64,000 bases of DNA from Homarus americanus. Its lineage: Eukaryota > Arthropoda > Malacostraca > Decapoda > Nephropidae. Positions 43,561 to 53,595 of the stretch are shown here, one piece after another. A model generated the notes under the pieces. The model saw only the letters and a list, made by a program, of their open reading frames with translations. It searched no databases and was not told the origin of the DNA. The position numbers were made by a program, and so were the translations under genes. Within the stretch, counting starts at the first letter, position 1, and each line of letters starts with the position of its first letter. The stretch is taken from positions 4,107,436-4,171,435 of the forward strand of contig NW_024748870.1 of assembly GCF_018991925.1 (NCBI RefSeq), read 5' to 3'.

Positions 43561-43684
43561 CACAAGTCATCACCTGATACAAGTTACTCCTGTTAAGAGA
43601 TCTCCTAAGACCACAAGACAGTGAGATACAATGTTAAGTTGACCCTCACTCACTCACGTCAAGATGGCTGAGTCACTGTTTATG

Positions 43685-43935
43685 TTGTGAGGTGTGACGT
43701 CATTGTGTTTGTTGTGAGGTGTGACGTCATTGTGTTTATGTTGTGAGGTGTGACGTCATTGTGTTTATGTTGAGGTATGACGTCATTGTGTTTATGTTGT
43801 GAAGTGTGACGTCATTGTGTTTATGTTGTGAGGTGTGACGTCATTGTGTTTATGTTGTGAGGTGTGACGTCACTGTGTTTATGTTGTGAGGTGTGACGTC
43901 ATTGTGTTTATGTTGTAGGTGTGACGTCACTGTGT
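43685..43935. repeat. 28-bp minisatellite carrying nine TGACGTCA sites
   Basis: Nine intact TGACGTCA palindromes (the CREB/ATF CRE consensus) recur every 25-29 bp within the unit GGTGTGACGTCATTGTGTTT plus ATGTTGTGA. A TGAGTCA AP-1-type site precedes the array near 43670. Whether it binds factors is unknown. Confidence 0.95.
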
Positions 43936-43949
43936 TTATGGTGTGGTGT

Positions 43950-44055
43950 GACAAGAGGAATATTGTCAGCTGTAGGTGTGGTGCTGACAAGAGGAGTGTT
44001 GTCAGCTGTAGGTGTGGTGCTGACAAGAGGCATGTTGTCAGCTGCAGGTGTTGGC
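43950..44055. repeat. 36-bp minisatellite, three copies
   Basis: Units of GGTGTGGTGCTGACAAGAGG followed by AGTGTTGTCAGCTGTA occur three times next to the CRE array. Confidence 0.92.
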
Positions 44056-44189
44056 AGGTGGAGGATAAAGGGCAATTGTTACCTGGCTGGAGTGAGTTCG
44101 ATAATTAGGGTCGTAATGCAACATATAAATCATTTGTAATGTGGCGCTGTCAAGGTAATCCCGCGCCTTGGCTCCCGACCAATCTGTGG

Positions 44190-44233
44190 AGAAGAGAAGA
44201 GAAGAGAAGAGAAGAGAAGAGAAGAGAAGAGAA
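44190..44233. repeat. (GAGAA)n microsatellite
   Basis: Eight to nine AGAGA/GAGAA pentamers. Confidence 0.95.
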
Positions 44234-44494
44234 AAACACACTTACCAATCAGTCTTTTGTTAGGGCAGAGGGAGGAGGAAAGATGGCCGCCGGTCTATGA
44301 TACATTTGTACTATCCCCTGTACATAAACTTCACCTGAAAAAGAGAAAAAATAAACGAACTAGAGACAAAAAAAGAGACAAAGGGGAACCTACAGAGTGT
44401 TAACCTCCTTCAGGGGTTTTCTATTATTAGTGGCAGAGGTGGTAGGAGGAATAGCCAGGGTCTCAACATACTGAAGGCTAGGTAATCTCTCTCG

Positions 44495-44605
44495 CCTCTA
44501 CACACACATCTACACAGACATAAGCCTGCACATACACACATACATACCTACACAGACCTACACACACACATATACATACCTACACAGACCTACACACACA
44601 CGGTC
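44495..44605. repeat. CACATACACACATACATACC duplication
   Basis: Two to three copies of a ~36-bp CACATA/CTACACAGAC unit. Confidence 0.8.
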
Positions 44606-44754
44606 CGTAATGGTAATCAATCTTGCAGCAGGTGTTGAGACGCCACGCCACCTGTCAGTCCTCAACACACGTTCCTCCCACCACAACACCTGCGGGTCTT
44701 CCCCTCTTATTATAACAAACGGAAATGCATCACTATAGTCCTCTCAGCTACCTG

Positions 44755-44955
44755 GAGTTATGATCTGGTCCACAGGTACTTTTTGACAGGTACACAGGTA
44801 TTTTTTTTACAGGTACACAGGTATTTTTGACAGATACCAACAATGATCTGGTCCACACAAGTACTTTCACAGGTACAGAGGTACTTTTGACAGGTACCAA
44901 CAATGATCTGGTCCACACAGGTACTATTGACAGGTACACAGGTACTATTGACACG
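44755..44955. repeat. GACAGGTACACAGGTACTTT minisatellite
   Basis: Interleaved units of GATCTGGTCCACA and GACAGGTACACAGGTACTTT occur about eight times. Confidence 0.88.
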
Positions 44956-45017
44956 TTACCAACCGATTCATTCAAATATCCCACCCGTCTATTATCCTTT
45001 ATCCAGTCCTACTTCCC

Positions 45018-45160
45018 AACGTCAACCAATCAGCTTCATCCACACATTCCCTCCCAACGCCAACCAATCAGCCTCATGCACACTTCCCTCCCAACGCCAA
45101 CCAATCAGCCTCATGCACACATCCCTCCCAACGTCAACCAACCAGCTTTATCCAATCATA
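45018..45160. repeat. 37-bp minisatellite with a CCAAT box per unit
   Basis: Four units with CCCAACGCCAACCAATCAGC plus TCATGCACACTTCCC. Three keep ACCAATCAGC; the fourth has ACCAACCAGC. The rest of the unit is unrelated to the array at 22472. Confidence 0.92.
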
Positions 45161-45852
45161 TCACTCACCCACTCGTCTACCTACACAACACTCACATCCA
45201 CTCACTACATCCACTTTAAGGCAAGTCCCCAGTGTTACATTGTACAGTATTACTAACAGCAACACACACACACACACACACCCAACCCCCCCCCACACAA
45301 GATTATTTTCAACTTGTCATACAAATATAAATCAAAAATAATTCAAGACTAACTTTACGACACCAAGGATAACATTGCCTGGCTCGCCTTTACCTCAGTG
45401 AGTATAGGAAGGTACCGACTGAGGTCTTGGTGTGAGTCAGTCAGTGGTGAGGTGAGGGAAGGGAAAGGGAAGCCACACTAACAACGATGATGAAGAAGAT
45501 ATAATTGGATTTTAGATGTTATGTACAGAGACGCCGGGTGGTAATGTGAAGTTGAGAGATTATGAAGGTAGAGGGTATTAGAGGTGAGGTGAAGTGAGGT
45601 GAGGTGAGGTTAAGGAGCATCGGTAAACATAATGATGACATAAGCTGTGCCTCTTGACGCTTAGGTGGGGGGGACACGCGACGTTGTGTTATAAATGAAT
45701 GATATCAACAGAAACGACAGTCACTTGGAGTCCGAGAGTCACAGCACGAACAGCCAAAAACAAAAACAGAGAGAAATGCGCAAACGTGACGGAGACGTAA
45801 TTGCATTTTTTGTATATTCCGTTTGTGATAATAAGTTACCCCCTTTACAAAG

Positions 45853-45856
<4 letters not shown>
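45161..45856. other. Single-copy stretch with short AC and GGTGA runs
   Basis: Contains (AC)9 near 45262-45280 and (GGTGA)n near 45580-45612. No gene is recognised. Confidence 0.4.

Positions 45857-45904
<48 letters not shown>
45857..45904. repeat. (AC)24 microsatellite
   Basis: A perfect AC run. Confidence 0.97.
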
Positions 45905-45906
<2 letters not shown>

Positions 45907-45954
45907 CGCTAATGAAAGCCAATAGCAGTGAGGTCATTTGTAAATACCATATAG

Positions 45955-46020
45955 GGTGTGGGAGGGCAGGACGTGGGAGGGCGTGGCGTTGGAGGAACAG
46001 GGCGTGGGAGGAACAAGGCA
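45955..46020. repeat. GTGGGAGG-GGCG short repeat
   Basis: Four degenerate ~17-bp GGCGTGGGAGGAACAGG units, followed within 25 bp by four GGTTA pentamers. Confidence 0.8.
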
Positions 46021-46339
46021 TGTGACAAGTGAGTTAAGTCTATGGTTAGGTTAGGTTAGGTTAAGTCTGTGGAAAAGTTAAGCCAGCGTCAGCAGGTATC
46101 ACTCTTCCTCGCAGGTGTCAGGAGGTATCAGCGTTTCCTGCTCACTGTTAACGGGAGGTAAAAGGGGGGGAGGGGGTTATAAGGTGTGAAAGGGGGAAGG
46201 TAAGGGAGTGGGTTATAAGGGGTGAAAGGGGGAAGGTAAAGGGGGGGCGAGGTGAGCCGGAGATAGTGGCGCCAACATCCTGTACTGAACTCATACCACT
46301 GCCTCGCTTCCTCTAGTTATTTTCACAGGTCTTTGATAA

Positions 46340-47328
46340 GGTAGTGTGCGAACTGGTGCTGCTGGTTAGTAGTCCTGTGCTGCGAGGGGCCTAGTGCTGG
46401 TGCTGCGAGGGGCCCAGTGCTGGTGCTGTGAGGGGCCCAGTGCTGGTGCTGTGAGGGGCCTAGTATTGTGGCGAGTGCTGGTGCTGTGGTTAGTCCTAGT
46501 GCTGGTGCTGTGAGAGGCCTAGTACTGTGGCTGTGAGGGGCCTAGTTATGGTGCTGTGAGGGGCCTAGTTATGGTGCTGTGAGGGAGTGTTGTGGCCAGT
46601 GCTGGTGCTGTGAGGGGCCATGCTGGTGCTGTGTGCTGGTGCTGTGAGGGCCAGTGCTGGTGCTGTGAGGGGCCTAGTTATGGTGCTGTGAGGGCCTAGT
46701 GCTGGTGCTGTGGGGCCCAGTGCTGGTGCTGCGAGGGGCCCAGTGCTGGTGCTGTGAGGGCCTAGTGCTGGTGCTGTGAGGGGCCCAGCGCTGGTGAGGG
46801 GCCTAGTGCTGGTGCTGTGAGGGGCCTAGTGCTGGTGCTGTGAGGGGCCTAGTTATGGTGCTGTGAGGGGCCCAGTGCTGGTGCTGTGAGGGGCCTAGTT
46901 ATGGTGCCGAGGGGCCTAGTCCTGGTGCTGCGAGGGGCCTAGTTATGGTGCTGTGAGGGGCCCAGTTATGGTGCTGTGAGGGGCCTAGTCATGGTGCTGT
47001 GAGGGCCTAGTCATGGTGCTGTGAGGGGCCTAGTCATGGTGGTGTGAGGGGCCTAGTTATGGTGCTGCGAGGGATGGTGTGAGGGGCCCAGTTATGGTGC
47101 TGTGAGGGGCCTAGTTATGGTGCTGCGAGGGCCTAATTATGGTACTGTGAGAGGCCCCCTATGGTGCTGTGAGGGCCTAGTTATGGTGCTGTGAGGGGCC
47201 TAGTCATGGTGCTGTGAGGGGCCTAGTTATGGTGCTGCGAGGGGCCTAGCCTGCGAGGGGCCTAGTTATGGTGCTGTGAGGGGCCTAGTCATGGGGCTGT
47301 GAGGGGCCTAGTTATGGTGCTGTGGGAT
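46340..47328. repeat. 23-bp minisatellite (GTGCTGTGAGGGGCCTAG, ~1 kb)
   Basis: About 43 copies of GTGCTGTGAGGGGCCTAGTTATG and its GTGCTG ending variant. The left half is dominated by the GTGCTG form, the right by TTATG/TCATG, showing segmental spread of variants. Confidence 0.96.
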
Positions 47329-47479
47329 AACCATCATCAATAGCAATTATCCCAGACCTGCTGTGTACTGGTCGTGAAGGGAGGGAGCGTTGGTTTGACT
47401 TGTTAATACACATATACAGGGCGATTGAAATTTGCATATCAAACAACTTGCTGGTTGGTGTAACGCAATGTTAACCTCT

Positions 47480-47635
47480 ACCCCATGACACGACCTAACC
47501 TAACCTAATCTAATCAAACCTAATCTAATTTAATCTAATGAAACCTAACAATCTAATCTAATCAAACCAAACCTGATCAAACCAAGCCTGATCAAACCAA
47601 GCCTGATCAAACCTAACCTAACGAGAGTAAGTTAG
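47480..47635 (-). repeat. Degenerate CCTAA / AATCTAATCAAACC tract
   Basis: CCTAACCTAA is followed by diverged AATCTAATC and CAAACCAAGCCTGAT units (three copies), ending in CCTAACCTAACG. Confidence 0.85.
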
Positions 47636-47674
47636 GTTTACTTAACACTTCCCTAAACTGATCAGCGAGAGTTG

Positions 47675-47845
47675 AGTGAGGAAGGGAGGGAAGGGGCGAG
47701 GAAGTGAGGGAAGGGGTGAGGAAGAGTGAGGGAAGGGGCGAGGAAGTGAGGGAAGGGGTGAGGAAGAGTAAGGGAAGGGGTGAGGAAGTGAGGGAAGGGG
47801 TGAGGGAGGGAAGGAAGGGGTGAGGGAGGGAGGGAAGGTGTGAGG
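47675..47845. repeat. GAGGAAGTGAGGGAAGGGGT minisatellite
   Basis: About eight ~20-bp purine units, GAGGAAGTGAGGGAAGGGGT. Confidence 0.9.
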
Positions 47846-49375
47846 GAAGTGAGAAAGGAATGTGAATATTTTTTCTTCTCTTGACATACATTCCGTTGGC
47901 CACAAGAAATAACAAGTAATAGACTAAAGTAACGCAGGTAATTCTCTCCCTAGTGTGTGGTTACAGATCTTTTCCCTTGGATATTAAACTACAGGCGGCC
48001 AACGGTGATGGTCGTGGGGAGACAATGGTTCCCCCTCACTGTTTTAACTTTTCTCGCAAATTTGGGAAACGTCCGGTAGTTCTGTTCCTCCTGCAGGGTG
48101 TGTGTGTGTATGTAGCAGCGCGGGTCTCCTCCACCACGCCGTCGGGATATGTATATTCTACGTTGTTCCCGCCGCGTCGTGGCTTAACATCGTTCATCAC
48201 GGGACTACTTAATGGCGGCAGATAGAAGGAAGACGTCACTTTTCTCCGTCATCGTCTTAACAACACTCGTTTAATATTCAGCTGGGCCGTCATCCCCATC
48301 ACACAACCCAAACAACTTTTATACAGAACAAACGTTTTTGATTTCCGGATCCTTGAGGTAAGACGCAGTGCGCTTTTTGACGCGTTCCTGGGAGCCTGGC
48401 AGACGGCGGCAGCAGTAGAGCACTTCCAGGGTGATATCTGGGCCGCCCACACCGCCTTCGCCCGGGCATAGTGCTTTCATTGTATGGATGGTAACCAATG
48501 GTAGGGCTCTATGGGGCAATGACGTCACAGAGTGCCAGGTGATTGGTGTAGTAAACGACTGCACTTTCGCGGGCACACCGGGCACGCTGGATCAGTCTGG
48601 CTTATAATGGTGAAAAGTGTGCCTGGGTGGTGGGGGTTCGGGCTTGCTGGCGGAGGGAATATCCGTAAGTTAGGATCTGTGATACATTTCTAAACCTTGA
48701 ATTCTATTGTGAAATAAACCGCTCGGTCCATTAGAATAAGTTTGACATATTGAATCTGTCTCACTTAACTTTTTCAAAAATTAAGTAGAGTTCAGTTCAT
48801 TGACTCCTGTCTTAGGTTAAATATAATATAATATATATCATGAAACTGTAAAATTAAAAAGAACTGTAGTGAATTACTTTACCTGTACAAGTAATCAAGT
48901 GTACCGGGCCCTAGAACCATACCTGTGTCTACAACTATTAGTCCATGTTAACTGAGCTAAACTACCAGGCTCTACCCTTATGGTCGAGAGACGCCAGAGA
49001 GACACCCCTCAAGCCTCCCCTCCCCTTCACCTCACCACCACCTCCTCCTCCTCCTCTTAAGTGTACAAGTGTCTTATAATTTATCGTCTTATCAGAGTTA
49101 CTGTGTTATCTCTCTACTCTCCATTTATCGTCTATTATTTTGTCGGTTTATCTAAACATCTATTGTATGTCCCGCGTCTTTTAGGAGTGTGTAGCGAGCA
49201 GACAGGCCTCCCTCACCTGCCTCCTGCACCTCCCACCCTCCCTGCACCTCCCCCCTCCCTGCTCCTCCCCCCTCCCTGTACCCCCCAGTCTATCCCTCCC
49301 TGTATTAAATAAATAATGCTGCAGTTAACGAGATTATCAACAGGAGGATAAGGTGAGATTTAATAAACTATCCCG
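47846..49375. other. Single-copy stretch, no gene assigned
   Basis: About 1.5 kb of mostly unique DNA. A 90-codon plus-strand frame (47953-48225) and an 88-codon minus-strand frame (48319-48585) overlap but have no domain or paired splice sites. CCTCC-rich patches occur at 49035 and 49205-49290. Confidence 0.4.

Positions 49376-49380
<5 letters not shown>

Positions 49381-49414
<34 letters not shown>
49381..49414. repeat. (GT)17 microsatellite
   Basis: A perfect GT run. Confidence 0.96.
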
Positions 49415-49416
<2 letters not shown>

Positions 49417-49768
49417 CATCAGCAAGTGGTACAGCACATCAACATGCTCGGCCACCAGCCTGACAGCAACACGACATCCGGCAAGACAAGCTGACACTGC
49501 CACCTCAGTGTTTCTCCTTACACACACACACAGCTGCCGAGGGGATCTGCTGACAACAAATCGTATTGAGGACTTTAATACACAGTCATCGGGAACATAA
49601 CATTATGCAGTCTGTTATCCACCAACCAGAGGAACTCCTGTGGCTGTGAATAGCGTAAATCCCTCCAACACTGGAACCTAACAGACAACAGATTAACTCG
49701 CCAAACAGATTAACTCGCCGAAAATAACACATAGTAATCGACGATATACCTTAGCCAGGTTAACGATG

Positions 49769-49809
<41 letters not shown>

Positions 49810-49833
49810 TACACACACACACACACACACACC
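49769..49833. repeat. (AC)n interrupted microsatellite
   Basis: AC repeats with two interruptions (ACAAAC, ACATAC). Confidence 0.95.
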
Positions 49834-50585
49834 CTACTAACTGCTGACTAAGTAAAGAAGACACACTGGATCTCGTCTGTGAGGCAGTGTTCCGCGACGG
49901 TCTCTCTCTCGTCAGGGCTTATATGATTCGCTGCTAACCTGAGGAGGGATTTCTTGACCGATGCTAAATTGTGGTAATGTGAAAGGTCGGATGTTGGGGT
50001 GAGCGAGTCGTGGTGGACGTCAATGGGGGCTGTAGTCAGTATTTGTATAAACTGTTTATTGTTCGTTAGAGTTGTCAATTGAATTTATTTTCCTTGTATT
50101 TGTTGTGTCAATTTTATGTTTGATGTCCTTGTCGTGTGTGTGTGTGTGTGTGTTGTACGGTGGCGAGCAGTGGAGGTAACGCAATATTGAGGCGGATTGT
50201 TTTTGACCAAGTTTGTTCGATTTTTTTTTTGTCTGGCAATATTGAAAAAGTTGTCCCATTTGATATAGTATGGCACCTGACTACTGAGGTCCAGGGATAT
50301 TAATCAAATCAACACAACAAAAAATAAATATTCAGCTGTATTTATCACATAGCTCAAGGCTTCTTTAGATTGTGGTAATTTACAATATCTCTGGACGTCT
50401 GTAAACAAGGGTTGTCCTCCGCTACCAAGACCCCCAAGGAGAGACGTGAAGGTCAGTGTTGTGTTGAAGCTAGATTAAATTTCTTATCTCCTACACCAGA
50501 GGCAAAAATATGAACGAGTTAACCTTTGAGAATCTCTTCACTGGTATTAACTGATGCGTGGAGTGAACATCCTTGACCCATGAGT
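49834..50585. other. Single-copy stretch, no gene recognised
   Basis: Unique DNA with a (GT)8 near 50134-50151 and poly-T near 50221. No gene is visible. Confidence 0.4.
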
Positions 50586-50589
50586 CCTG

Positions 50590-50650
50590 AAGGGTTAAAC
50601 CAAAGGGTTAAACCAACGTCGTCAAAGGGTTAAACCAACGTCGTCACACA
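50590..50650. repeat. AAAGGGTTAAACCAACGTCG duplication
   Basis: Three copies of AAGGGTTAAACCAA, two with CGTCGTCA. Confidence 0.85.
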
Positions 50651-50679
50651 GGGAACTTACGGATGACTGACACATTAGA

Positions 50680-50860
50680 CATAGGTTGGGGGAGGCTAGA
50701 TTAGGTTGGGGGAGGCTAGGTTGGCTTGGGGGAGGTTAGGGTTGGGGAGGCTAGGTTGGGAGGTTAGATTAGGTTGGGGAGGCTAGGTAGGTTGGGGAGG
50801 TTAGGGTTATGTTGGGGGAGGTTAGGTTATGTTGGGGAGGTTAGGTTATTAGTCTTCACA
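50680..50860. repeat. GTTGGGGGAGGCTAGATTAG minisatellite
   Basis: About nine ~20-bp units of GGTTGGGGAGGTTAGGTTA type. The GGTTAGG motif inside suggests relation to the telomere-type repeat. Confidence 0.9.
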
Positions 50861-51175
50861 CCTTTATGCCGCTGGTAAGAGAACAACAGCAGGATACTAA
50901 AGTCACAGGGGGTCGAAGAAAATGGGTGCCGGGGGGGGGAGGGGGGATGATGTGTGGCGCGCTGTCTGCCCACACACCCACCACCAACGCTATCCAGGGT
51001 GGGCGGGTGGGCTGGTCTACACTCAAGGGCGGCCTCTGATCAATAATGTATTTTGGTGGGCAGGAAGGTGATAAGAAGGGGGGGCGGAGGGAGAGGAGGC
51101 TACATGACCACTCCTTATCTCAGGTTAAAGACTCAGGAGGTCAGGAACAAGGCATAGTTATAGTCTCCCTTTGTT
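50861..51175. other. Single-copy G-rich stretch
   Basis: No gene recognised. Contains a poly-G patch at 50932-50946. Confidence 0.4.
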
Positions 51176-51180
51176 TTATA

Positions 51181-51268
51181 ACCTAACCTAACCTAACCTA
51201 ACCTAACCTTCCCCAACCTAACCTAACCTCCCCCAATATAACCTAACCTCCCCCAACCTAAGCTAACC
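51181..51268 (-). repeat. (CCTAA)n with CCCCCAACCTAA variants
   Basis: Six pure CCTAA units are followed by CTTCCCCAACCTAACCTAAC and CTCCCCCAA variants. This is the reverse-strand counterpart of the mixed unit at 50680. Confidence 0.88.
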
Positions 51269-51525
51269 TAATATCAATAAATCGTCTAAATAAAACTAAA
51301 TATATAAGTTTATTTATTTATTTATTTTTTTATTTGGGGTAAAATACGGATTATATGATTACGGTTCGGATTAGTTATATAAAATTAGTTCCCGATTACT
51401 TGAGACTTGAATGATTATTATATATCTTAGTTACAGTATAGTCTCAGTTCCCTCTAGACGCCATTTTGGTTTTCATCTTTTGCAACACTGTTTAAGGGTA
51501 CCAGTTAAATATTACGTCTAGAATA
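51269..51525. other. Single-copy A+T-rich stretch
   Basis: Short TTTA repeat near 51308-51330. No gene is visible. Confidence 0.4.
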
Positions 51526-51529
51526 ACAA

Positions 51530-51770
51530 TAACAACCCACAACCACACCCACCACCACAATACCACCACACCCACACCACAAAACCACCATACTAACACC
51601 ACAATAACATCCCACGATCACCACCACCACCACCACCACACTCCATCACCGCCACAGCATCATCACACCACCACCACCACACTCCATCACCGCCACAGCA
51701 TCATCACACCACCACCACCACACTCCATCACCGCCACAGCATCATCACACCAGCACCACCACCACACGCC
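51530..51770. repeat. CACCAC-rich block with a ~47-bp unit
   Basis: After irregular ACCACAC sequence, three copies of CACTCCATCACCGCCACAGC plus ATCATCACACCACCACCAC follow. Confidence 0.92.
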
Positions 51771-52240
51771 CACCAGACAGCCACAGGCGGTCTAATAATG
51801 ACCTTTTTTCATCTCTGGAAATATTAGTTTCCAGAAATCACTCGAGGACCCATCACTTTCTTCCCTATTTCCCGCGTCATTTTATTTTACCACCTCTCCT
51901 TTCTATCATCTGTTCACTCCAACCTTGCAAGGCCTAGGGTCAGTTTATAACGGAGGCGGATTGGTTGGCAGACGGACGCGAGAAAAAATTACGACAGTTC
52001 TTTAGTATTAAATCTATCGACTATCGTATATACATTCTGATATTTTAATGGCTAATAACTATTCTGTGTTGATCTTTGATAATTTACACACCCGAGGAAA
52101 CCTGTGAAAAGCTCTAGTAAAATAAATATCTTGGAAGAAAATAAGAAAAAAATATTACAATATTTCTGGGACATCCTCCGCCTTGCTGCGTGACGTCACA
52201 TGGTGCAGAGGCATTTACGTCCCAGAATTTTTTCATTATT
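51771..52240. other. Single-copy stretch, no gene recognised
   Basis: Unique A+T-rich DNA. Nothing supported. Confidence 0.4.
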
Positions 52241-52247
52241 TAATGGG

Positions 52248-52432
52248 TTAATATCGTACTCATGAGGTCAGTACCGTACTCATGAGGTCAGTACCGTACT
52301 CATGAGGTTAGTACCGTACTCATGAGGTCAGTACCGTACTCATGAGGTTAGTATCGTACTCATGAGGTTAGTATCGTACTCATGGGGTTAATATAGTACT
52401 CATGGGGTTAATATCGTACTCAAGTGGTTAAA
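52248..52432. repeat. 20-bp minisatellite (GTACTCATGAGGTCAGTACC)
   Basis: Nine exact-length 20-bp units, CGTACTCATGAGGT(C/T)AGTAC, with TAATAT/AGTAT variants to the right. CTCATGAG is a palindrome in most units. Confidence 0.95.
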
Positions 52433-52642
52433 ATAGATGGAAGATACGCTAAAAATAATAATTAAATTCTGAGGTGCTCTTGATGGCAGTGGCTCCCGAA
52501 GGCACACAGATTTGGTGGGAGTGACGTCCAAAATATTCATTGAAAAAGTCCCTTGGGTGCGGCCGGGCAATTTTGTATGGTGGACGAACAGCGGCGCGGA
52601 ACCCGAACACTATTTTTGTTTTTAATACAGTGATGGGGGAAC

Positions 52643-52657
52643 TGTGTGTGTGTGTGT
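52643..52657. repeat. (GT)7 flanking repeat-family copy B
   Basis: A short GT run abuts the (AAT)n end of copy B, mirroring the AC run after copy A's (ATT)n. Confidence 0.9.
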
Positions 52658-53556
52658 AATAATAATAATAATAATAATAATTAACGGTTTATTGAAAAAG
52701 TTCTGCAGCCCGAAGGCTGAAAATATACATTGGACATAAATGACTTATTACATACATTGGTGGTTTAACAAAAGCCTTCATTAGAGAAAGGTGAAGGAAC
52801 ATACAGTGAACAAACAGATTAATGTAGGTGTTGAACAGCAAACACGTAGTGTAGTAACTCCCTCCCAGATGGTGTTAGGAGGGACCTCACGTGGTGTAGT
52901 AGTTCCCTCACAGATGGTGTTGTGAGGGGCCTCACGTGGTGTAGTAATTCCCTCACAGATGGTGTTATGAGGGGCCTCACGTGGTGTAGTAATTCCCTCA
53001 CCGATGATGGTGTTATGATGGGGCCTCACGTGGTGTAGTAATTCCCTCACAGATGGTGTTATGAGGGGCCTCACGTGGTGTAGTAATTCCCTCACAGATG
53101 GTATTATGAGGGGCCTCACGTGGTGTAGTAATTCCCTCACAGATGGTGTTATGAGGGGCCTCACGTGGTGTAGTAGTTCCCTCACAGACGGTGTTCTATG
53201 AGTGAGGTGTGGTCCCAGGCCTTCCTATCGTAGACGGATTAACACTTCGCTGGTTGTAGGGTCGGGCCGTTATCACTGGGTACCTGGGACCTCACTGTGT
53301 GAAGGTCAACTTGGGTACCACTGTTACTGTTGAGTTGTTCTCACCGACTTAAGCACTGTTCACCACTGTTCACCTCTGTTTAACACTGGTTCCATTCCTT
53401 TCCTAAATGAAATAGTAACTTCTGGCGTGAACTTGTTGATATTCCGGTGGGGAGGAGGGTTCAGGGGAGGGAGTTGGTATGGGCCAACTTAACAGTTGAC
53501 CTGGCTGCTCCGAGAGGAGCGCCAGGTACGTCTTGACCCTTCGGTGGTCAAGGATG

Positions 53557-53558
<2 letters not shown>
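52658..53558 (-). mobile_element. Novel ~0.9-kb repeat family, copy B
   Basis: This is the inverted partner of 33410-34247. On the minus strand it reads TACATCCTTGACCACCG with a hairpin (CTTGACC...GGTCAAG, 53532-53552), body, minisatellite (about 52848-53190), conserved 3' part with the CAGCCTTCGGGCTG hairpin (52706-52719), CAATAAAC and (ATT)n. By eye the copies are roughly 85-90% similar outside the tandem array. (GT)n lies beyond both ends. No coding frame is present. Confidence 0.8.
52848..53190 (-). repeat. Minisatellite inside copy B
   Basis: Seven to eight 44-48 bp units containing CCTCACGTGGTGTAGTA and CCTCACAGATGGTGTTATGA (reverse complement of the copy A unit). The unit contains a CACGTG palindrome. 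Confidence 0.92.

Positions 53559-53592
<34 letters not shown>
53559..53592. repeat. (GT)17 microsatellite flanking copy B
   Basis: A perfect GT run abutting the 5' end of copy B. Confidence 0.96.

Positions 53593-53595
<3 letters not shown>

Noticed and set aside
51530..51770. Regular spacing suggesting a CRISPR-like array
   Set aside because: Units are contiguous tandem copies without unique spacers, in a eukaryotic setting.
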